Below are positions 50,726 to 58,795 of a stretch of DNA of 64,000 bases, one piece after another. This stretch comes from Methylophilus sp. (GTDB taxonomy: Bacteria > Pseudomonadota > Gammaproteobacteria > Burkholderiales > Methylophilaceae). Every line of letters begins with the position of its first letter. The first letter of the stretch is position 1. The notes under the pieces are model-generated. The model worked only from the letters and a program-made list of their open reading frames with translations, ran no database searches and was not told the DNA's origin. The position numbers and the translations under genes were made by a program. The DNA is taken from positions 1 to 64,000 of the forward strand of contig NZ_SSGF01000005.1 in NCBI RefSeq assembly GCF_008015755.1. The letters run 5' to 3'.

Positions 50726-51937
50726 TTGAGCCAAGCTGCCGCCATCGTGCTGTCTGCACGTGTGTTATCCATTAAAGAATCCCCAACTTTGGCTATTACT
50801 GCCAAAGCTGCCAAGTATAAATCCGAAGGTCGCCCGATTATTGGCTTGGCTGCAGGTGAACCAGACTTTGATACGCCACAGCATATTAAAGATGCTGCCA
50901 AAGCCGCGATTGACGCTGGTTATACTAAATACACACCAGTCAGCGGTATTCCCTCGCTGAAAAAAGCCATTGTTAACAAGTTTAAAAACGAAAACGGCTT
51001 TGACTACGCCTTAAACGAAGTGATTGTCGGCGTCGGTGGCAAGCAAACCATTTTCAACCTGTGCCTGGCCGTGTTAAACCCCGGCGATGAAGTGATTGTG
51101 CCTGCGCCTTACTGGGTCAGCTATGCCGACATTGCCATGGTAGCCGAAGCCAAACCGGTGATTATTGAGTGCGGCATTGAGCAAGGCTTTAAATTGCTGC
51201 CCGCGCAACTCGAAGCCGCGATTAACGCCAACACCAAACTGGTGATGTTCAACTCGCCTTCTAACCCAACCGGCGCTGTGTATACGCTGGACGAGTTAAA
51301 AGCCTTGGGTGAAGTGTTGCTCAAACATCCACACGTATTAATTGCCACCGATGATATGTATGAGCACGTCAACCTGACGGGCGACAAATTCCATAACATC
51401 CTCAATGCAGCACCAGACCTGAAAGACCGCTGCATTGTGTTGAATGGTGTTTCAAAAGCGTATTCCATGACTGGCTGGCGGATTGGTTATGCGGCAGGCC
51501 CAGCTTACATCATCAAAGCGATGGAAATCCTGCAAAGCCAGTCCACCAGCAACCCGGCCTCGATTTCGCAATATGCGGCCGAAGCAGCGCTGAGCGGCTC
51601 ACAAGACTGTATCAAGCCAATGGTCGCTGCGTTCCGCGAACGTCACAAATATGTGGTTGACCGCTTTAACGCAATACCAGGCCTCAGCTGTTTAATGGCA
51701 GGCGGGGCGTTCTACGCCTTCCCAGATGCGCGTCAGGCAATTGCCAGCCTGCACCAGGCAGGCAAAATCAACGCTGCCACAGACATGGCCCTGGCTGAAT
51801 ACCTGCTGGAACAACACAATGTCGCCGTCGTCCCAGGCTCAGCCTTTGGCGCAGAAGGCTACTTCCGCATCTCGTTTGCCACCAGCATGGAAAACCTGCG
51901 CGAAGCACTCGATCGCATTGAAAAAGCGTTGAGCTAA
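50726..51937 (+). CDS. aspC: Aspartate aminotransferase, class I/II
   Basis: 403 aa. I use the TTG start at 50726 because AAGGAAGC lies 5 nt upstream and the product then begins SQAAAIVLSARVLSIKES; the upstream open frame has no protein character. Motifs: GLAAGEPDFDTP, PYWVSYADIA, NSPSNPTGAVY, and PLP lysine in NGVSKAYSMTGWRIGYAAGP. This is the thermophile-type Asp/prephenate aminotransferase group rather than E. coli AspC. Confidence 0.9.
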   Translation: MSQAAAIVLSARVLSIKESPTLAITAKAAKYKSEGRPIIGLAAGEPDFDTPQHIKDAAKAAIDAGYTKYTPVSGIPSLKKAIVNKFKNENGFDYALNEVIVGVGGKQTIFNLCLAVLNPGDEVIVPAPYWVSYADIAMVAEAKPVIIECGIEQGFKLLPAQLEAAINANTKLVMFNSPSNPTGAVYTLDELKALGEVLLKHPHVLIATDDMYEHVNLTGDKFHNILNAAPDLKDRCIVLNGVSKAYSMTGWRIGYAAGPAYIIKAMEILQSQSTSNPASISQYAAEAALSGSQDCIKPMVAAFRERHKYVVDRFNAIPGLSCLMAGGAFYAFPDARQAIASLHQAGKINAATDMALAEYLLEQHNVAVVPGSAFGAEGYFRISFATSMENLREALDRIEKALS

Positions 51938-51952
51938 GCAGTAACGGTAAGT

Positions 51953-51984
51953 CATAAAAAAAGCGCCCAAGGGCGCTTTTTTAT
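51953..51984. terminator. Terminator between aspC and the retention-module gene
   Basis: An 8-bp perfect stem AAGCGCCC/GGGCGCTT with loop AA, flanked by A and T runs; bidirectional. Confidence 0.9.
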
Positions 51985-52000
51985 TTGAATATTCAAAGCA

Positions 52001-52540
52001 TTAATCTTTAATAAAATCTTTCAGCAAGTTTTGCTGCAAGGCCACGTCGCTAGGCAGACCCGTGCTTGCCATCAGATCAACCACCTCGCTCACCGGCAGG
52101 CTGGCAGATTGCACAGTTGCAGACGCATGATCCTGAATCAAATCCTCAATGTGCAGCGCAACCGGGGCCTCTGCCGCAAAGGCGCTAAAGCTGGCACTTT
52201 CTGGCATCGTCTCTAGTAACGTAGACAAATCCAGCACATCATCTTTAGACTGAATCGCAGACAGCACTTGCTGCAACAACCAAGGATTCACCGCGTCATC
52301 ACTGCTATTAGCCACAAAGTCGGCACCCAGCTGCGCGCTTAACGTAATCGTCTGCGACTCACTCACCTGCACCATGCCACCCACAGTGGTTTCAACGGTC
52401 ACCGCTGCACCGTGACTGGTCACCAAGCGGTCACCCTCACGCAACCAGTCTCCGGCTGCCAGCTGATGATGCTGGCCGCGGGCATCAATCACCTCAGCCA
52501 CGCCATCTACACTTGCAATTTTCCCAACCATGGTTCGCAT
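52001..52540 (-). CDS. Solitary adhesin-type retention-module protein
   Basis: 179 aa from ATG 52540 (AGGAG 6 nt upstream). Residues 1-75 resemble the N-terminal retention module of LapA-type giant adhesins: VGKIASVDGVAEVIDARG, then LREGDRLVTSHGAAVTVE and VQVSESQTITL. Normally thousands of repeat residues and an RTX secretion signal follow. Here the protein stops after an acidic helical region ending LLKDFIKD. It is either a remnant or a free-standing module. The LapD/LapG partners are not in the window. Confidence 0.6.
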   Translation of the reverse strand: MRTMVGKIASVDGVAEVIDARGQHHQLAAGDWLREGDRLVTSHGAAVTVETTVGGMVQVSESQTITLSAQLGADFVANSSDDAVNPWLLQQVLSAIQSKDDVLDLSTLLETMPESASFSAFAAEAPVALHIEDLIQDHASATVQSASLPVSEVVDLMASTGLPSDVALQQNLLKDFIKD

Positions 52541-52708
52541 CATATTCTCCTGACCAACATTATAAGTCAACACCCTGACAAAGCCTCGGCTGTCAAGGCT
52601 TTAAGTCGCCAATATTACAAAAATTTGCTTAAAGCGAGGCGCTGGCAAGCCATTTCTGCATACCGATTTGTCAACCACAAAAAATATAAAATATTTCGCA
52701 AAAAGTGG

Positions 52709-52737
52709 TTGACCAAGGGGCGTGGTCTCAGTAATAT
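52709..52737 (+). promoter_or_regulatory. Promoter of tRNA-Asn
   Basis: TTGACC (52709-52714), 17-bp spacer, TAATAT (52732-52737), 25 bp before the tRNA. A strongly AT-rich stretch (AAAAATATAAAATATTT) upstream resembles an UP element. Confidence 0.65.
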
Positions 52738-52761
52738 AGCGCCTTCAAACGACGTACCGAT

Positions 52762-52837
52762 TCCTCAATAGCTCAGTCGGTAGAGCGCCGGACTGTTAAT
52801 CCGTAGGTCCCTGGTTCGAGCCCAGGTTGAGGAGCCA
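52762..52837 (+). tRNA. tRNA-Asn (anticodon GTT)
   Basis: Acceptor TCCTCAA pairs with TTGAGGA; discriminator G, encoded CCA. D loop AGCTCAGTCGGTAGAGC, anticodon loop CTGTTAA giving GTT, T loop GGTTCGAGCC. Confidence 0.98.
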
Positions 52838-52840
52838 AAT

Positions 52841-52873
52841 AAAAAAGGCCTTGCAGAAATGCGAGGCTTTTTG
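52841..52873 (+). terminator. Terminator of tRNA-Asn
   Basis: A 7-bp stem GCCTTGC/GCGAGGC (one G-T pair) with a 6-nt loop, followed by TTTTTGC. Starts 4 nt after the CCA. Confidence 0.8.
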
Positions 52874-52957
52874 CTTTATTGGTCGCTCATGATGTCTCGC
52901 AAGAACATCATATCTGTGCCACCTGTATGACTGACGGTTTGTGCACGCGCACCCTAC

Positions 52958-54226
52958 TTACGCTTCTCGAATAAATGCCAGCTGTCTATCCAGGCACTGC
53001 TGCACTCTTTTCATCAACACATCACCACCGCCCAACTTTTCTACTATCGGCAATAACTGTAGACGTGCTTTCTCTTCAATGTCGTCTATGATGGCTTTGG
53101 CAGCCGGCTCATTAATACCGAAGTGTGGTGCCGCACGCATGGCTAAACTAAGCTTGGCAAGATTGTTGCCAGGAAAAATAGCCAGGGCCTGGTAATGGAC
53201 ATTGCTCAGTTGCATCACCATATCAAACGCGGGGGACAGTTGATATTGATTGCCTTTGACATGCAGCATGCCATGATTTTTGACGTGATCATCCGTATTG
53301 TCGATGATGAGGTTGAAAACCATTCTGCGGTAGAGCTGATTTAAATCGTGCTCGGGGTTGGCCGAAATCTGCCTGATCACTTGCGCGAATTCAATATAGC
53401 TACCGTCATTCGAGCGATATGGCACATCCAGCAATGCAGAGGCTGAGAGGTAATGGATGCGAGTTTCAGCATCCACGTTGCCAGTGCGGTCAAAACGTTG
53501 CACTAACAAAGCATGCCCGCGATGTATCCGCTCCAGCTTATGTGGCGGCACGTCTATGCCACAGCGTGCGGCCAGTGCCAGCACCGCGGCCTCAAGCAAC
53601 TCCACATCGTGGTCATCGCTGCTTGCCGGAAATTTTGCTATCCATCTTTTATGGTCATGGACGAAATCTGCTTTGGGCCTGGCCCCACCCAGACTGCCCC
53701 CTTTATTAAGCAGCCGACGCAGGGGCAAGGGAATCTCCATAGCGACTTCGAGTCGCTTGACTGCCTCCGCCATGTCATCGAGCGAAAAGAGCTCATTGTC
53801 CGCCGCTTGTAGTGTGATCGGTAAGGTCTCGGCAAAAGTCATGGCGCCAACGCGGTCAGCATTTGTCAGCAGCAGCACATCAATATCATCGAGTGAGCGC
53901 CCCTGCTGCGACTCGAGCACTTTGCGGCCCCAGGCATCCGGCAAAGCATCACCCAGCGTCAGCGGTAACGCACCGCCGTCACGCACGCGACGCTCGGCCA
54001 CGCTGACGACCTCATTTTTAAGCGGCAGATGTAACGGATTTAATGCAAAAGCATCAGACGCGGCCAAAAATCGGGTGCCATAAGCCAATTGGCTGGACTC
54101 AATCACGCCTCTGCGCGCAAGTTTCAATATTGCCGCGGGTCTGACATCGCTATCGAAACTGGCAGCCAGACCGATATAAATGGTGCGATTAGAAATCACG
54201 CTCGTCCTCTGAGATGACTGTGGCAT
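52958..54226 (-). CDS. hipA: HipA-family toxin kinase
   Basis: 422-aa serine/threonine kinase toxin. N-terminal beta region, the Gly-rich ATP loop GGSLGGARPKADF at about 176-188, ATP lysine in WIAKFP (K198), catalytic loop NTDDHVKNHGML at about 310, and metal-binding SPAFDMVM. All appear intact. E. coli HipA phosphorylates Glu-tRNA synthetase; related kinases have other targets, so the target is open. Overlaps the antitoxin gene. A GTG start at 54199, preceded by AGAGGA, is an alternative that shortens the overlap. Confidence 0.9.
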   Translation of the reverse strand: MPQSSQRTSVISNRTIYIGLAASFDSDVRPAAILKLARRGVIESSQLAYGTRFLAASDAFALNPLHLPLKNEVVSVAERRVRDGGALPLTLGDALPDAWGRKVLESQQGRSLDDIDVLLLTNADRVGAMTFAETLPITLQAADNELFSLDDMAEAVKRLEVAMEIPLPLRRLLNKGGSLGGARPKADFVHDHKRWIAKFPASSDDHDVELLEAAVLALAARCGIDVPPHKLERIHRGHALLVQRFDRTGNVDAETRIHYLSASALLDVPYRSNDGSYIEFAQVIRQISANPEHDLNQLYRRMVFNLIIDNTDDHVKNHGMLHVKGNQYQLSPAFDMVMQLSNVHYQALAIFPGNNLAKLSLAMRAAPHFGINEPAAKAIIDDIEEKARLQLLPIVEKLGGGDVLMKRVQQCLDRQLAFIREA

Positions 54227-54533
54227 CGGTTACGCCAGATTTTTTTCTGGCGCGAATATGTGCACTCGCATTCACGGGGACAGGCGCAACAGCCTCCAGA
54301 CTGTCTAATTGGCCAAACAGCCACAATGCATTGGCAATAATGCCCACACTCGCGCTAGGTTTGCCAGCCTCAATCGCCCGGTAAGTGTTCTGCGAACAGA
54401 GCAAGCGGCTTGCCATCTCTTTCACTGTCCAGCCCAAAGCCACGCGATTGGCACGCAGGCGCAGACCTAGCGTTTCTAATGCAATTAGCACATCTAGGTT
54501 CGCACTCGCTAGTGAATTTGTTTTTTTAGACAT
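54189..54533 (-). CDS. hipB: HipB-like antitoxin, XRE-type HTH
   Basis: 114 aa from ATG 54533 (a TTG one codon earlier is possible). HTH: LRLRANRVALGWTVKEMASR, LLCSQNTYRAIEAGKPSASV. Pairs with the downstream HipA kinase, binding it and repressing the operon. The C-terminus is basic then acidic. No obvious Shine-Dalgarno sequence; the leader is AT-rich with TTAATA-type repeats. Confidence 0.87.
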   Translation of the reverse strand: MSKKTNSLASANLDVLIALETLGLRLRANRVALGWTVKEMASRLLCSQNTYRAIEAGKPSASVGIIANALWLFGQLDSLEAVAPVPVNASAHIRARKKSGVTDATVISEDERDF

Positions 54534-54624
54534 CAATAAATTAATACTTAATAAACTTAAAGTTCATTATATTGCGTTTTTATACGAAATCAATGCATTT
54601 TTAAGCAGCGTGATTGGGCAGTAC

Positions 54625-54697
54625 TTTGAATCATTCAAATGAATCGCTTGCTCGCCCGTAAAACTTATTGCCAGCAATATGAGTCAATACTGATAAT
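54625..54697 (+). promoter_or_regulatory. Promoter and palindrome upstream of the cytochrome bd operon
   Basis: TTTGAATCATTCAAA (54625-54639) is a 6-bp inverted repeat, positioned as an operator. A promoter TTGCCA (54668-54673), 18-bp spacer, GATAAT (54692-54697) follows, about 90 bp before the oxidase start. The palindrome is similar to, but not a clean match of, an FNR site. Confidence 0.45.
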
Positions 54698-54785
54698 ATT
54701 TCTCGCCGAGTGATTTCCACTTAATGAGCGCAGGCACGCGAATTCCCGCCCGTGCGAATATTGCCAGTGATGTAAAAGGATATGT

Positions 54786-56216
54786 ATGTCTGAGTTGGCA
54801 TTAACCTTAGCAAGAATCCAGTTTGGGTTCACGATTTCTTTTCATATTGTGTTTCCGGCGATCACGATCGGCCTGGCCAGTTACCTCGCAGTGCTGGAGG
54901 CGAGCTGGTTAAAAACCAAAAATACGGTTTATCTCGACTTATATCACTTTTGGCTCAAGCTATTTTCGCTCTGTTTTGGCATGGGCGTGGTCTCTGGCCT
55001 GGTCATGGCTTATCAATTCGGCACCAACTGGTCTGGGTTCTCTAGCGTGGCGGGCAGTGTGACCGGGCCCTTGCTGGCGTATGAGGTGCTCACAGCATTT
55101 TTTCTCGAGGCTGGCTTTTTAGGCGTGATGCTGTTTGGCTGGAACAAGGTCGGGCCGACCCTGCACTTTACGGCGACCTTGATGGTCGCTATCGGCACGC
55201 TGGTCTCGGCCACTTGGATATTGGCCTCAAACAGCTGGATGCAAACCCCGCAGGGATTTGAGCTGATAAATGGCAAAGTGATTCCGGTCGATTGGTTCAA
55301 AATCATCTTTAATCCGTCGTTTCCGTACCGACTGGTGCATATGGTGATTGGCGCTTACCTGGCAACGGCGTTATTTGTGGTCGCCTCAGGTGCCTGGCAA
55401 TTACTACGTGGCAAAGACAATGCCTGCGTGCGCAAGATGCTTTCCATGGGGCTATGGCTGATATTTTTGCTGGCACCATTACAAGTAATAGTGGGCGATA
55501 TGCATGGTTTAAATACCTTAAAACACCAGCCAGCCAAAATCGCCGCGATTGAGGCGCACTGGGAGAACAAAGGTGACGAAGCGACGCCTTTGGTACTGAT
55601 GGCCTGGCCGGACATGGCGCAGGAAAAAAATCATTTTGCGCTAGAAATCCCGGTATTAGGGAGTTTGATTTTACGCCACTCGCTCACCGAGCAGATTCCA
55701 GCATTGAAGGAGTTTGCGCCACAAGACCGCCCCAATGCCACGATTATTTTCTGGACCTTTAGAATCATGGTCGGGCTAGGCATGCTGATGATCTTGTTGG
55801 CCGTGACCTCCGTCTGGTTGCGTTATAAAAAACAGCTATTCCAACACAAGCCTTTCCTCACATTTGCCACGGCCATGGGTCCGGCCGGCATCGTGGCCAT
55901 TCTGGCGGGCTGGTTTACTACTGAAATTGGCCGCCAACCTTGGGTAGTTTATGGCGTATTGCGCACCGCAGATGCCGTGACGCCGCACACTGCCACGGAA
56001 GTCGGCTTAACGCTGGCTTTATTTGTGGTTATTTACCTGGCGGTATTTGGCGTCGGCACGCTGTATGTCTTACGGCTGGTGCATAGTGGGCCACACACAG
56101 AGGAAAACTTACATGGCGACGCCATTGCGGGCAACCGTGATGCGGTCAATGCTTTTGCATTGGCGCCGGAGTTTCATCCTGACGCGAAATCGGCACCAAC
56201 GACTAAAGATCAATAA
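54786..56216 (+). CDS. cydA: Cytochrome bd-type quinol oxidase subunit I (CioA)
   Basis: 476 aa, haem-bearing subunit of a quinol oxidase with high oxygen affinity. His20 (FGFTISFHIVFPAI) and the His of YRLVHMVIGAYLA are haem ligands; GRQPWVVYGVLRT is the family signature. The Q loop is short, which points to the cyanide-insensitive (CIO) branch rather than E. coli bd-I. Operon with cydB and the small DUF2474 gene. Confidence 0.93.
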   Translation: MSELALTLARIQFGFTISFHIVFPAITIGLASYLAVLEASWLKTKNTVYLDLYHFWLKLFSLCFGMGVVSGLVMAYQFGTNWSGFSSVAGSVTGPLLAYEVLTAFFLEAGFLGVMLFGWNKVGPTLHFTATLMVAIGTLVSATWILASNSWMQTPQGFELINGKVIPVDWFKIIFNPSFPYRLVHMVIGAYLATALFVVASGAWQLLRGKDNACVRKMLSMGLWLIFLLAPLQVIVGDMHGLNTLKHQPAKIAAIEAHWENKGDEATPLVLMAWPDMAQEKNHFALEIPVLGSLILRHSLTEQIPALKEFAPQDRPNATIIFWTFRIMVGLGMLMILLAVTSVWLRYKKQLFQHKPFLTFATAMGPAGIVAILAGWFTTEIGRQPWVVYGVLRTADAVTPHTATEVGLTLALFVVIYLAVFGVGTLYVLRLVHSGPHTEENLHGDAIAGNRDAVNAFALAPEFHPDAKSAPTTKDQ

Positions 56217-56227
56217 AGGATAAAGCA

Positions 56228-57229
56228 ATGGACTTATCACTGGTGTGGGCCGTCATCATCCTGTTTGGCATCATGATGTACATCATCATGGATGGCTTTG
56301 ACCTCGGCATCGGCATTTTGTACCCGTTTTTTAAAGACAAAGATGACCGCGACTTGATGATGAACACCGTTGCCCCAGTCTGGGATGGCAATGAAACCTG
56401 GCTGGTGCTCGGCGGCGCAGGCTTGCTGGCAGCATTCCCGCTGGCTTACTCGGTGATTTTAAGTGCCCTCTCCTTGCCCTTGTTGTTTATGTTGATGGCC
56501 TTGATTTTTCGCGGTGTCGCCTTTGAGTTCAGGTTCAAGGCGCATGATGCGGAACGTCACTTTTGGGACAAAGCCTTTTTGTGCGGCTCTATCGCGGCGA
56601 CTTTCTTTCAGGGCATGACGCTGGGCGCCTATCTGCAAGGCATTCACGTGGTGAACCAAGCCTATGCAGGCGGGCCGCTGGACTGGATCTCACCGTTCTC
56701 TATTTTTACCGGGCTAGGTTTGTTGGTCACGTATGCTCTGCTCGGCAGCACCTGGCTGATTTTTAAAACCACAGGCGAGCTGCAAGCAGTGTGCATGCGT
56801 TTGTCACAGCGCATTTCTGTGGCATTGCTATTGATTATTACCGTGATCAGCTTGTGGACGCCATGGATGGATAGCCGAATTGCTGAGCGCTGGTTTACGA
56901 TGCCCAATCTGTTGTGGCTGTCACCGGTGCCGCTACTGGTGATTATTTGTTTCTACAACCTGCAACGCGCCCTTAAAAACAAAGCAGAAACCAGCCCGTT
57001 TTTGTATACACTGGGCTTGGTATTACTCGGTTATGCAGGCTTGGGCATTAGTATCTGGCCCAATATTATTCCGCCACAAATGAGCATATACGTCGCCGCT
57101 GCGCCGCCGCAAAGCCAGCAATTTGCGCTGATTGGCGCCGTGATCATTATCCCGATTATCCTGGCCTACACCGCCTGGGGCTATTATGTGTTTCGCGGCA
57201 AAGTGCATAAAGGTGAGGCTTATCATTGA
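56228..57229 (+). CDS. cydB: Cytochrome bd-type quinol oxidase subunit II (CioB)
   Basis: 333 aa, about eight helices. Conserved opening MDGFDLGIGILYP and WDGNETWLVLGGAGLLAAFP. Works with CydA in the cytoplasmic membrane. Eleven nt after cydA; the stop overlaps the next start (TGATG). Confidence 0.93.
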   Translation: MDLSLVWAVIILFGIMMYIIMDGFDLGIGILYPFFKDKDDRDLMMNTVAPVWDGNETWLVLGGAGLLAAFPLAYSVILSALSLPLLFMLMALIFRGVAFEFRFKAHDAERHFWDKAFLCGSIAATFFQGMTLGAYLQGIHVVNQAYAGGPLDWISPFSIFTGLGLLVTYALLGSTWLIFKTTGELQAVCMRLSQRISVALLLIITVISLWTPWMDSRIAERWFTMPNLLWLSPVPLLVIICFYNLQRALKNKAETSPFLYTLGLVLLGYAGLGISIWPNIIPPQMSIYVAAAPPQSQQFALIGAVIIIPIILAYTAWGYYVFRGKVHKGEAYH

Positions 57230-57363
57230 TGTCACCCGCGCAGAAAAATACACTTAAACGCCTGGGCTGGTTTTTCGGCATCTGGCTGGCCAGCATCGTC
57301 GCCCTGGCGGCACTCAGCCTATGCCTGAAGGCACTTATGCAGATGGCGGGGCTGCATGCCTGA
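57229..57363 (+). CDS. DUF2474 small membrane protein of the bd oxidase operon
   Basis: 44 aa, MSPAQKNTLKRLGWFFGIWL then one hydrophobic helix and GLHA. Starts at the ATG of TGATG overlapping the cydB stop. DUF2474 proteins occur as the third gene of CIO-type oxidase operons, a role comparable to CydX. Short enough to be missed by ordinary gene calling. Confidence 0.82.
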   Translation: MSPAQKNTLKRLGWFFGIWLASIVALAALSLCLKALMQMAGLHA

Positions 57364-57508
57364 TTCACGCCTTGCTTAACATCATCGCACTGAGTATCGA
57401 GAGTGCCAGCCAGAATTTTCTTGCGGATTTAAATCCAATCCGTTTACCATCACGTGACTCTCCCCGACAATCCAGACAGCGATCATCGATCTACATTTGA
57501 CCACCGGC

Positions 57509-58795
57509 ATGACAACCCAGCAACCCACAAAATGGCGACGATTACGTGCCTGCAGTGCCTGCGACATGGTGAGCGCGATCCCAGTGCTGCGGCCAGGGGA
57601 GCATGCCCGTTGTCCGCGCTGCGGGCATGTCCTGGCCAGACGCCATTTGCATCCGGTGCAGCGCAGCATCGCCTTGGCCAGCAGCGCACTCATTACCCTG
57701 CTGATCGCTATTGCTTTCCCGTTTATCAGCATGGATACCAATGGCCTGGACGCGCAGATTGCACTGACACAAACGGCCGTCACTCTGGTCGATGTGCATC
57801 AACCACTGGTGGCATTGATTGTCAGTGGCACGGCTTTTTTGTTGCCGGCTTTATATCTGATTGGCGTGATTTTGATGCAGGCGAATATCTTGCGCAGCGT
57901 GCCGCGCACATACAGCGACGTGATTGCGCGCCTGTTTTCGCGCTTGCACCCATGGATGATGGCAGATGTGTTTATGGTGGCGGCGCTGGTCAGCCTGGTC
58001 AAACTCACCGAAATTGGTGAAGTGCAGCTAGGGGCTTCGTTTTGGGCCTATTGTGTGTTTGCGCTCTTGCTACTGATGACCACACGCTCGGTCGATATTG
58101 ATTGGTTATGGTATCGACTGGCCGGTGAGCCGTCGCCTGACACCAGCATTCATTGTGGCATCAATGCCGCCGCGCAACATGCCACCGGTTGCACCACCTG
58201 CGGCCTGATCAACACCCTTCCTGCAGCGGCCAGCACCAGCAGCCCGCCGCCCCACTATGCATGCAGCCGCTGCGGGAGCCGTTTGCATCTGCGTAAACCC
58301 AACAGTCTGGAGTTTACCTGGGCGCTGTTAATCACTTCGGCAGTGCTCTATATTCCGGCCAATGCTTACCCGATGATGATTACCACCTCATTGGGGCAAA
58401 CCCATGCCTCTACCATTATTGGCGGCATGCTGGAGTTATGGCAACATGGCTCTGAGCCCATTGCGGTGGTTATTTTTGTCGCCAGCGTGCTGGTGCCGAT
58501 TATTAAAATGCTGATACTGGTGTTACTCACCTGCATGGCGCAGCATCCTGGCCCGTTATCGGCGCAGCAAAAAACCAGGCTTTACCGCCTGACCGAACTC
58601 ATTGGCCGCTGGTCTATGGTGGATGTGTTTGTCGTCGCCATCATGGTGGCCCTGATACAATCTGGCAATCTGATGTCAGTGTTACCGGGCCCGGCGGCAC
58701 TGGCATTCTGCGCCGTGGTGATCACCACCATGCTGGCTGCCATGGCGTTTGACCCGCGCCTACTCTGGGACACGCAAGGAAATACGCATGACTGA
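57509..58795 (+). CDS. pqiA: Paraquat-inducible protein A
   Basis: 428-aa inner-membrane protein with two copies of a four-helix domain. Each is preceded by a zinc-ribbon-like motif: CSACDMV...CPRCGH (about 17-45) and CTTCGL...CSRCGSR (about 230-260). ATG 57509 is chosen; a TTG four codons earlier is possible and neither has a clear ribosome site. With PqiB and PqiC it forms a lipid-transport pathway between membranes. Overlaps pqiB by 8 nt. Confidence 0.92.
   Translation: MTTQQPTKWRRLRACSACDMVSAIPVLRPGEHARCPRCGHVLARRHLHPVQRSIALASSALITLLIAIAFPFISMDTNGLDAQIALTQTAVTLVDVHQPLVALIVSGTAFLLPALYLIGVILMQANILRSVPRTYSDVIARLFSRLHPWMMADVFMVAALVSLVKLTEIGEVQLGASFWAYCVFALLLLMTTRSVDIDWLWYRLAGEPSPDTSIHCGINAAAQHATGCTTCGLINTLPAAASTSSPPPHYACSRCGSRLHLRKPNSLEFTWALLITSAVLYIPANAYPMMITTSLGQTHASTIIGGMLELWQHGSEPIAVVIFVASVLVPIIKMLILVLLTCMAQHPGPLSAQQKTRLYRLTELIGRWSMVDVFVVAIMVALIQSGNLMSVLPGPAALAFCAVVITTMLAAMAFDPRLLWDTQGNTHD

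Noticed and set aside
52838..54785. Integrated island using tRNA-Asn as attachment site
   Set aside because: No integrase and no second copy of the tRNA 3' end was found to the right of hipB.
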